Shown: positions 1 to 6,107 of the stretch, in pieces | How positions within the stretch are numbered: position 1 is the stretch's first letter | Layout: the number at the start of each line of letters is the position of its first letter | NCBI GenBank assembly: GCA_016223025.1 | Contig: JACRPU010000065.1 | Location: 1-48,160 of the forward strand | Reading direction: 5' to 3' | Length of the DNA: 48,160 bases | Source: Nitrosomonadales bacterium | GTDB taxonomy: Bacteria; Pseudomonadota; Gammaproteobacteria; Burkholderiales; Gallionellaceae | Program-made: the position numbers and the translations under genes | Notes under the pieces: model-generated | Database searches by the model: none | What the model saw: only the letters and a program-made list of their open reading frames with translations | What the model was told of the DNA's origin: nothing

Positions 1-60
1 GGCTGCAATCTCTCGTGCTTTGCCAACCAAATCTGATTCGATGCAGCGCGGTCGAGCCAT
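1..60 (-). CDS. Partial CDS, N-terminus only, running off the window
   Basis: On the minus strand an ATG at 60 is preceded, about 7 nt upstream, by an AGGAGA ribosome binding site. It opens a reading frame that stays open to the window edge (20 codons, beginning MARPRCIESD). Too little is visible to name the product. The MARPR-type beginning is seen in some helix-turn-helix or transposase-related proteins, but that is only a hint. It lies head-to-head with the truncated restriction gene at 118, so it may belong to whatever replaced that gene's 5' half. Confidence 0.4.
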   Translation of the reverse strand, partial: MARPRCIESDLVGKAREIAA

Positions 61-117
61 GACAGTCTCCTGAGTGGAATCCTATCGTGGATGATAGCGC
101 TGTTAGTCTCATTATGA

Positions 118-474
118 AAGCGAATTAGAATTAGCCGCCTTCGCGAGCACAGCCGGAGCATAGGTATTGCTCAAGGGCTGGATCTCCCGGATTTTAGTTG
201 CCGGTTTGTTATCTTTGAGGATGCCAGCTCAGGCATGATCGGCGCCATCGAAGCCGCGCTCATCAAATTGAACAGGCCACTCTGGAATACCGCCGTGGAT
301 GGCTTCGGCAACCACGACCCCGGCAGCGGGCGGTATGAGCAGGCGAAATCGGATTGGGATGTCATTCACCCTGGCCGAACTTGGGCAGAAAAATGCAACG
401 GCGCTCATGCCAATGAAAACGACATCCTTTCCAAGATCAAGAACCACCTCAAAAATATCGGGCGCAAGCCATGA
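118..474 (+). pseudogene. 5'-truncated Eco29kI-like GIY-YIG restriction endonuclease
   Basis: Reading the + frame back from the ATG at 235, the protein stays open to a TGA at 115. The upstream residues (SRLREHSRSIG, then LPDFSCRFVIFEDASS) continue a recognisable Eco29kI-family C-terminal half, followed by RPLWNTAVDGFGNHDPGSGR and HPGRTWAEK. Using Eco29kI numbering from memory, RLREH fits Arg104/His108 and the E and N at the expected spacings fit Glu142 and Asn154. The preceding ~97 residues, which carry the GIY-YIG tyrosines, are missing. The stop overlaps the methyltransferase start by an ATGA, an arrangement expected of an intact R-M operon. A 79-residue product from ATG 235 could still be made but should not cut DNA. 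Identification is from family motifs; loss of activity is inferred. Confidence 0.72.
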
Positions 475-1652
475 AGTCGCTGGAGATATTTTCCGGTGCG
501 GGTGGATTAGCAAAGGGGCTGGAGCTTGCCGGTTTTCAGCACTCCGCATTTGTTGAATTTAACAAGCATGCCTGCGCATCGCTCCGTGAAAATTTTGACG
601 CGGAAAAAGTTTTCTTTGGTGACATTAAAGATTTTGACCTTGATGGGTTGGGCGATGTTGATGTCGCCGCGGGCGGCCCGCCTTGCCAGCCCTTTTCGTT
701 GGGTGGAAAACATAAAGCGGATCAGGATAGCCGCGACATGTTTCCCTACGCAATCCGGGCGATTGAACGGCTAACCCCGAAAGCCTTTGTATTCGAGAAC
801 GTCAAAGGCTTGCTCAGGTCATCCTTCGCGGATTATTTCGAATACATCATCCTGCGGCTTACCTACCCCGGATTTATTGCCAGACCGGGTGCGGACTGGA
901 AGGAACATTTATCCGACCTGCGCAGCATCGGCCAGCTTCCCTATGCCGGAACAAAATATAACGTCTCGTTCAAGTTAATAAACGCGGCAAATTATGGCGT
1001 CCCGCAGACGCGGGAGCGCGTAGTTATCGTAGGCACAAGAACCGATCTGGGTGTGCATTGGTCGTTCCCCGCAGAAACACATTCAGAAGACAGATTGCTT
1101 TGGGAGATGTTTGTATCGGGCGAATATTGGAAACGCCACAAAGTATCCAAATCTGAACGTGCGCCGATAGCCGAGGCTCTGCAAGAACAAATTATTCGCT
1201 TGAAGGGCAAGTACGGCATGTTCGAGCCGGAGCAACTGCCCTGGCGCACGGTCAGAGACGCGCTGCAAGGCATTCCCGATCCGCAGAGCCAACACGGCAT
1301 TGAAGATCACATCTTCCACGACGGCGCGCGCACCTACCCCGGGCACACCGGCAGCGACATAGACTGGCCCGCAAAAACCATCAAGGCCGGAGGCCACGGC
1401 GTGCCCGGTGGAGAAAACATGATCCGCTACCGGGACGGCAGCGTCCGCTACTTCACGGTGTGCGAGGCAAAACGGATACAGACCTTCCCGGACAGCTTCG
1501 TTATCAAAGGCGCATGGGGCGAAGCGATGCGCCAGATAGGGAATGCGGTTCCGGTGCTGCTGGGGGAAACGATAGGGCGTGAGTTGGCGGGTAGGTTGGG
1601 GGCGCGTGGCGGTTCGGTTAATACGGGGCGTGCGTATCGGGCAAGGCTGTAA
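471..1652 (+). CDS. DNA cytosine-C5 methyltransferase, Eco29kI-type
   Basis: This 393-residue protein would transfer a methyl group from S-adenosylmethionine to C5 of cytosine in a specific DNA site. The ordered motifs are visible: motif I FSGAGGLAKGLELAG near the N-terminus, catalytic motif IV GGPPCQPFS, motif VI FVFENVKGLL, motif VIII NYGVPQTRERVVIVG, and motif X RQIGNAVPVLLGE near the C-terminus. The variable region between VIII and IX (about residues 195-310) should hold the target-recognition domain. Its ATG overlaps the end of the Eco29kI-like nuclease fragment, so it probably began as the protective half of a CCGCGG-specific system. That specificity is inferred from the neighbour, not read from the sequence. 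With the nuclease truncated it is now probably an orphan methyltransferase. Confidence 0.9.
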   Translation: MKSLEIFSGAGGLAKGLELAGFQHSAFVEFNKHACASLRENFDAEKVFFGDIKDFDLDGLGDVDVAAGGPPCQPFSLGGKHKADQDSRDMFPYAIRAIERLTPKAFVFENVKGLLRSSFADYFEYIILRLTYPGFIARPGADWKEHLSDLRSIGQLPYAGTKYNVSFKLINAANYGVPQTRERVVIVGTRTDLGVHWSFPAETHSEDRLLWEMFVSGEYWKRHKVSKSERAPIAEALQEQIIRLKGKYGMFEPEQLPWRTVRDALQGIPDPQSQHGIEDHIFHDGARTYPGHTGSDIDWPAKTIKAGGHGVPGGENMIRYRDGSVRYFTVCEAKRIQTFPDSFVIKGAWGEAMRQIGNAVPVLLGETIGRELAGRLGARGGSVNTGRAYRARL

Positions 1653-1742
1653 CCCGCTGAATGGTCAAGGCAAAATCTCCCGCGTAGCGCATGAGCCGCA
1701 CATCTGCGTATGCAACTTGACTGGGTATAAAAAATGCCATAC

Positions 1743-1775
1743 TGTCCGCAAAAATTCCCAGAGATTTTTCGGACA
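1743..1775. repeat. Inverted repeat between the two methyltransferase genes
   Basis: TGTCCG-C-AAAAAT and ATTTTT-CGGACA face each other across an 8-nt spacer. The symmetry is nearly perfect with one bulged C. It lies about 90 nt after the first methyltransferase and about 140 nt before the start of the next gene. It could be an operator for the HTH-bearing methyltransferase downstream or a weak transcript-end hairpin; there is no clean U-run. Confidence 0.5.
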
Positions 1776-1797
1776 ACAAATCGCCATGAATGCCGCC

Positions 1798-1930
1798 CTA
1801 ACTTTCATGCAGCAGAAGCGCAGCGCCCCTGATTATGAAATAGGTTCTACTGGGCCTGAACTTATCCACAGAGTAACAGATTGATTCCATGCAACATACG
1901 GCTGTTTTCGTAAATGTATTTCACGCTAAC
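1798..1930. repeat. 133-bp exact dispersed repeat, copy 1 (DnaA box inside)
   Basis: This stretch matches 12304-12436 base for base by eye, in the same orientation. It contains a consensus DnaA box TTATCCACA at 1862-1870. Its last 17 nt include the ATG (1914) used by the fused methyltransferase gene, so the first six codons of that gene lie inside the repeat. No inverted termini or transposase are visible, so it is not an ordinary insertion sequence. It may carry a promoter or be a recombination scar. Confidence 0.85.
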
Positions 1931-3962
1931 CCTAGTCAGCGACCAAGATGTCGCGCTGGCCTATCTCACTGAAGCCCGCAAACACCACACTCAAGCCGCC
2001 ATCGCCAAACACTTGGGCGTGGGCGCCCGCACCATCAGCCGCTGGGAAGCGCGCCAAACCAACCCGCCCGCCTACCTCGCACACGCCTTGCAGCGACTGC
2101 TGCCGTTCGGGGAAGAAAGCCCCGAAGGCGCGTTCGATTTCATCGACCTGTTCGCGGGCATCGGCGGCCTGCGCAAGGCGTTCGAGCAAGTCGGCGGGCG
2201 TTGCGTGTTCACCAGCGAATGGGACAGCTACGCGCAGAAAACCTACGCCGAAAATTTCCGCGACAGGCATCCCATTGCCGGAGACATCACCCAAGTGCAG
2301 GCCGCCGACATTCCCGACCACGACGTGCTGCTGGCGGGCTTTCCCTGCCAGCCGTTCTCGATAGCCGGGGTATCGAAGAAAAACGCGCTGGGCAAAGCGC
2401 ACGGTTTCGCCTGCGAAACGCAAGGCACACTGTTCTTCGACGTGGCGCGCATCATCGAAACAAAACGCCCGCGCGCCTTCCTGCTGGAAAACGTCAAAAA
2501 CCTCGTCTCGCACGACAAAGGCCGCACCTTCGACGTCATCCGCCGCACCCTGACCGAAGTGCTCGGCTACCACATCCACTACCGCGTCATAGACGGCGCG
2601 CACTTCGTCCCACAACACCGCGAGCGCATCCTCATCGTTGGCTTCCGCGAACCGATCGCCTTCGATTTCGACGCCTTGCCACTGCCGCCCAAGGGCGCGC
2701 GCACGCTCAAAGACATCCTGCACCGCACCGATGGCAGCGAACCCGAATTGCCGTGGGACGAGGGGAGATTTTTTGATCACAAAAAACAGCGCCAGCATGA
2801 CAAATACACCCTCACCGACAACCTGTGGCGCTACTTGCAGAATTACGCCGAGAAGCACCGCGCCAAGGGCAACGGCTTCGGCTTTGGCTTGGTCAAGCCC
2901 GGAGACGTGACGCGCACTTTATCGGCGCGCTATTACAAGGACGGCTCGGAAATTCTCGTGTATCAGGGTACGCGCAAAAATCCGCGCCGGCTCACGCCGA
3001 GAGAATGCGCGCGGCTGATGGGCTACCCGGACACGTTCAGGATTCCTGTGTCGGATACGCGCGCGTACCAATTATTTTCTCAAGCGGCGGTTGTGCCGAT
3101 GGTTGAATATGCGGCTAAACTGATGGTGTCGCAACTCAACTTAGGGGAGAAGGCACCGGATGCTATCGAAGTGCCGAAGGACATCATGGCCACAGCACGC
3201 TGGACGAAAGAACAACTCAAACTCGCATTCCATCTGTATTGCCAACTTCCTTTTGGAAAGTTGCACAGCCGCAATCCCGAAATTATCAAACTCTCCAAAC
3301 TCATTGGCCGCACATCCGGTGCAGTCGCAATGAAGCTGGTGAATTTTGCCAGCCTCGATCCAGCGATCACCAGCACGGGGCGCACAGGTTTGGGTAATGC
3401 AGGCTCGCTCGACAGAGAAGTTTGGGCTGAATTCCATGCCGACTGGGAAGCGCTTGCTGTCGAGTGCGAAATGCTCAGACGCAATCTTGATCGTGCAGAA
3501 CCGCCAGAAGATGAGGCTGACGAATTGCTTGTGCCAGAAGACTATACCGGCGAAACAAGGCGGGTCGTTACCGAGCAGCGCATCAAACAAAATTTTTTCC
3601 GCCGCGCTGTGTTGAGCAGTTACCAAGGACGGTGCTGCATGTCAGGCCTTTCAGAGCCACGACTATTGGTTGCCAGTCATATCGTGCCGTGGAGCAAAGA
3701 CAAAGCCAATCGCCTCAATCCAAGTAATGGGCTATGCCTTTCGGCGATTCATGATAGAGCTTTTGACAAAGGGTTGATAACGCTCACCGATGATTTCAAA
3801 ATCGTGGTCTCGAAAGAATTGAAACGCAAGAAGGAGCCTTTCGTTATCGAAGTTCTGCTGCCTTTGGATGGACGAGTAATCGAACCGCCGGAGCGTTTCG
3901 CGCCACAAGCCGAATTTATCGCGTGGCATAGAAAAGAACTCTTCGTGGATAATCGGAAATAG
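1914..3962 (+). CDS. Fused HTH - Dcm-like C5 methyltransferase - HNH nuclease
   Basis: One 682-residue reading frame carries three modules. Residues ~20-60 are an Xre-like helix-turn-helix (TQAAIAKHLGVGARTISRWE). Residues ~75-415 are a Dcm-type cytosine methyltransferase: motif I FIDLFAGIGGLRKAFEQ, motif IV GFPCQPFSIAG, motif VI LLENVKNL, motif VIII PQHRERILIVGF, and a recognition segment GNGFGFGLVKPG...RTLSARYYKDGSEIL closely resembling E. coli Dcm (CCWGG), which makes a CCWGG-like target likely. Motif X departs from family: FSQAAVVP where FGNSVVVP is expected. Residues ~425-680 are a restriction-type HNH protein beginning WTKEQLKLAFHLYCQLPFG, with the nuclease signature ASHIVPW...NGLCLSAIHDRAFD. 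Methylation and cleavage in one chain would be a self-contained R-M enzyme. These two halves are usually separate genes; the join here is continuous and in frame. The start lies in the 133-bp repeat. Confidence 0.88.
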   Translation: MYFTLTLVSDQDVALAYLTEARKHHTQAAIAKHLGVGARTISRWEARQTNPPAYLAHALQRLLPFGEESPEGAFDFIDLFAGIGGLRKAFEQVGGRCVFTSEWDSYAQKTYAENFRDRHPIAGDITQVQAADIPDHDVLLAGFPCQPFSIAGVSKKNALGKAHGFACETQGTLFFDVARIIETKRPRAFLLENVKNLVSHDKGRTFDVIRRTLTEVLGYHIHYRVIDGAHFVPQHRERILIVGFREPIAFDFDALPLPPKGARTLKDILHRTDGSEPELPWDEGRFFDHKKQRQHDKYTLTDNLWRYLQNYAEKHRAKGNGFGFGLVKPGDVTRTLSARYYKDGSEILVYQGTRKNPRRLTPRECARLMGYPDTFRIPVSDTRAYQLFSQAAVVPMVEYAAKLMVSQLNLGEKAPDAIEVPKDIMATARWTKEQLKLAFHLYCQLPFGKLHSRNPEIIKLSKLIGRTSGAVAMKLVNFASLDPAITSTGRTGLGNAGSLDREVWAEFHADWEALAVECEMLRRNLDRAEPPEDEADELLVPEDYTGETRRVVTEQRIKQNFFRRAVLSSYQGRCCMSGLSEPRLLVASHIVPWSKDKANRLNPSNGLCLSAIHDRAFDKGLITLTDDFKIVVSKELKRKKEPFVIEVLLPLDGRVIEPPERFAPQAEFIAWHRKELFVDNRK

Positions 3963-3966
3963 GCAC

Positions 3967-4383
3967 ATGCGGCATACTGAAAAGCAGGTGGACACAACCT
4001 GTAACGCCTCAAAGGAGTGTTGCGTTTTTGAGTACCTCTATCGCGATGCGTCCAACTACAAAGCTTGGGGAGAGCTGCTTCTGTCAGGCATTCCATCGCA
4101 AAGTGACGTAGCGGCATTTAGGGCTTGCTTGGAATCTGGAGTGTATTTTGTCGCAGAACAAGTCGGCATTCCTGCTGTATACAAAGAGCTATGGGATTTG
4201 TCTGGTGGGCGAACCAGCGACGACCATGCTTTGCATGAGTTTGTCGCGTTTCGAGTAGCGACTGTAAACGAAAGTAAAACTTTTCCACTATTCGGAGATC
4301 TGTCGAGTTTGCTCAAGACATTTCAAGCTGTATCGAAGTGGGACTATTCGCTATCTTCCAATTACGATAGCTTTTGGAACTGA
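3967..4383 (+). CDS. Small hypothetical protein following the R-M fusion
   Basis: This 138-residue acidic, soluble protein begins 4 nt after the stop of the methyltransferase-nuclease fusion and is probably co-transcribed with it. I do not recognise a catalytic motif. Two patches look like conserved blocks: FEYLYRDASNYKAWGELLLSG and the central VAEQVGIPAVYKELWDLSGG followed by DDHALHEFV. Proteins with similar blocks occur as small hypotheticals near phage, plasmid or defence genes, as far as I recall. Base composition is more AT-rich than the surrounding genes, suggesting import. The first ~20 residues before FEYLYRD are less certain: AAGGAG at 4012-4017 lies inside the reading frame, so a shorter start is possible although no standard in-frame start codon follows at the right distance. 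Confidence 0.65.
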   Translation: MRHTEKQVDTTCNASKECCVFEYLYRDASNYKAWGELLLSGIPSQSDVAAFRACLESGVYFVAEQVGIPAVYKELWDLSGGRTSDDHALHEFVAFRVATVNESKTFPLFGDLSSLLKTFQAVSKWDYSLSSNYDSFWN

Positions 4384-4439
4384 ACCATCACCGGAGGCGG
4401 AACAGATAAAGGGCGCGCGTTTCTTCTGTGATGGTCGAC

Positions 4440-4500
4440 ACAAGTCGGAAGAGATGAGATCTGGGCCGGTTACAAAACGGAACCGGCTGAAATAACCTGA
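4440..4500 (+). pseudogene. Short decayed copy of a bro-type coding segment
   Basis: In the 147-nt gap before the BRO-like gene, the stretch around 4464-4497 translates as GPVTKRNRLK-stop. This matches SVTKCNRLK inside the downstream gene at 4711-4740, and the DNA itself is similar (GGTTACAAAA...AACCG...CTGAAA). Both copies can form a hairpin: GCCGGTT/AACCGGC here and AGTCGGTTAC/GTAACCGACT in the gene. The simplest reading is a remnant of a second bro-like gene. A regulatory mimic of the coding hairpin is an alternative. Confidence 0.4.
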
Positions 4501-4530
4501 ACTGCCATCCATGAACAAGGAGTCCCGACC

Positions 4531-5370
4531 ATGCAACCCCAGCCAGCCATCTTTGAAGAACATGAAATCCGCCGCGTGTATGACGAGGCCACGGAAATAT
4601 GGTGGTTTTCGGTGGTGGACATCGTGCAGGTGCTCACGCAACAGCCCGATTATCAATCCGCCCGAAACTACTGGAAGGTGCTGAAAAACAGGCTGGGCAA
4701 AGAAGGCAGCGAGTCGGTTACAAAATGTAACCGACTGAAACTGCCTGCCGCCGATGGTAAAAATTACCTCACTGATGTTGCTACTGCCGAGACCTTGTTA
4801 CGTCTGGTGCAGTCCGTGCCCAGCCCGAAGGCCGAGCCGATCAAGCTGTGGCTGGCGAAGGTGGGTTATGAACGGATGCAGGAAATGGCCGATCCCGCCC
4901 GTTCGCTCGACCGTGCCCGCGAGGCTTGGCAGAAGCACGGGCGCAGCGAAAAGTGGATACAGCAGCGCATGACCGGGCAGGAGACGCGCAACAAGTTGAC
5001 CGATTATTGGAAAGAGCACGACATCAAAGAGGGCGAGGAATACGCGATACTCACCAACATCATTCATCAGGAGTGGGCTGAGGTAGATGTGAAGGCGCAC
5101 AAGACAATGAAGGGTTTGAAGTCGCAAAACTTGCGCGACCATATGAGCGAGGCAGAACTGATTTTTACCGCACTGGCGGAATTATCCACGCGCCAGATCG
5201 CCGAGAGCATGGAGGCGACCGGCATGAACGAAAACGAGGGTGCGGCGAAAACCGGCGGCGGCATCGCCAGGAAAGCGCGGTTGGAGCTGGAGGGCAAGAC
5301 CGGCAAGAAGGTGGTTTCGGCAGAAAGCTATTTGCCCCCAAGCAAGAAAAAATTGGCACGGGAGTTGTAG
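4531..5370 (+). CDS. BRO-N / DinD-like protein
   Basis: A 279-residue protein with a strong AAGGAG ribosome binding site. The N-terminal ~100 residues (EEHEIRRVYDEATEIWWFSVVDIVQVLT, then YWKVLKNRL and LTDVATAETLLRLVQSVPSPKAEPIKLWLA) form a BRO-N domain, the DNA-binding fold of phage antirepressors. The C-terminal part (RSEKWIQQRMTGQETRNKLTDYWKEHDIKEGEEYAILTN as a recognisable block) resembles DinD-type proteins, which are linked to the DNA-damage response in E. coli. The extreme C-terminus is basic (PPSKKKLAREL). It sits between the R-M fusion and a base-excision glycosylase. Exact function is unknown; a regulatory or phage-related role is inferred. Confidence 0.75.
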   Translation: MQPQPAIFEEHEIRRVYDEATEIWWFSVVDIVQVLTQQPDYQSARNYWKVLKNRLGKEGSESVTKCNRLKLPAADGKNYLTDVATAETLLRLVQSVPSPKAEPIKLWLAKVGYERMQEMADPARSLDRAREAWQKHGRSEKWIQQRMTGQETRNKLTDYWKEHDIKEGEEYAILTNIIHQEWAEVDVKAHKTMKGLKSQNLRDHMSEAELIFTALAELSTRQIAESMEATGMNENEGAAKTGGGIARKARLELEGKTGKKVVSAESYLPPSKKKLAREL

Positions 5371-5392
5371 GGGCGCGATGAATCGCACCCCC
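5370..5392. repeat. Small palindrome between the BRO-like gene and the glycosylase
   Basis: GGGGCGCGAT and ATCGCACCCC form a nearly perfect hairpin with a 2-3 nt loop directly after the TAG of the preceding gene. No U-run follows, so it is not a clear terminator. Palindromes of this type are common dispersed repeats in proteobacterial intergenic DNA. Confidence 0.45.
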
Positions 5393-5399
5393 ACATGAC

Positions 5400-6083
5400 A
5401 TGGCTTCACCAAAATATCCTTTGTCTGTTTTTGACGTTGTCGCAGCGCTGCAAAACCGCTACCGCGACTTCAACCACTACAACCTTAAAGACCCGCTGGA
5501 CGAGTTGCTGTTCATCATTTGCAGCACCAAGACCGGCGAAACAAGCTACCGCAGCACCTTCCGCTCGCTGAAAGAAACTTTTCCCACGCATTATCAAATC
5601 GCCGAAGCGCCCGCCGAATATATCGCGCGGCCTATCGTCAGCGGTGGCCTGTCGAACCAGAAGGCGAAGGCGATCCGCGATCTTCTCGATGTCATCGTAG
5701 AGAGATTCGGCGAACCGACTTTAAAGCCGTTGCGCAAGATGGGCGACGCGGAGGCGGAAGCATTTTTGTTGTCGCTGCCGGGAGTCGGCAAAAAAGTTGC
5801 GCGATGCGTTTTGATGTACTCGCTGGACAGGCAGGTTTTCCCCGTGGATACGCATTGCTGGCGTATCGCCCGGCGTCTCGGCTGGGTCAGGCCGACGCAA
5901 AAAGACAAGCATTGCGCGCCGCGAGATATGGATCGTTTGCAATCCAAGATTCCGCCCGAGTTGCGTCATTCGTTGCACGTAAATATGATTTCTCTCGGGC
6001 GCGAGATTTGCACACCGACAGCGCCACGGTGCGATGAATGTCCGGTAGCAGCCTGGTGCCCGAGGATATGTCAGAGACCATAG
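5400..6083 (+). CDS. Endonuclease III-like HhH-GPD DNA glycosylase with 4Fe-4S cluster
   Basis: A 227-residue base-excision repair enzyme. The helix-hairpin-helix reads LPGVGKKVARCVL at about residues 123-135, and VDTHCWRIARRLG follows. The lysine in GVGKK and the aspartate in PVDTH align with the catalytic Lys and Asp of endonuclease III, so a bifunctional glycosylase/lyase is expected. The C-terminal CTPTAPRCDECPVAAWC gives the C-X6-C-X2-C-X5-C cluster loop. The N-terminal region differs from housekeeping Nth (FNHYNLKDPLDELLFIICSTKTGETSYRSTFRSL). Its position downstream of two C5 methyltransferases raises a role in repairing deaminated 5-methylcytosine, as known for Mig.MthI. However, Mig.MthI has Tyr where this protein keeps Lys, so substrate cannot be called. 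Confidence 0.85.
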   Translation: MASPKYPLSVFDVVAALQNRYRDFNHYNLKDPLDELLFIICSTKTGETSYRSTFRSLKETFPTHYQIAEAPAEYIARPIVSGGLSNQKAKAIRDLLDVIVERFGEPTLKPLRKMGDAEAEAFLLSLPGVGKKVARCVLMYSLDRQVFPVDTHCWRIARRLGWVRPTQKDKHCAPRDMDRLQSKIPPELRHSLHVNMISLGREICTPTAPRCDECPVAAWCPRICQRP

Positions 6084-6107
6084 CGGGCCGGCCCCGCTCC
6101 TTGCCGG

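Noticed and set aside
1862-1870. DnaA box as evidence for a replication origin
   Set aside because: A single box is present, repeated only because the whole 133 bp is duplicated; there is no box cluster, AT-rich unwinding region or dnaA/dnaN gene.
1932-2858. 308-residue minus-strand frame inside the Dcm-like gene
   Set aside because: It is a high-GC shadow of the methyltransferase frame, which has unambiguous family motifs.
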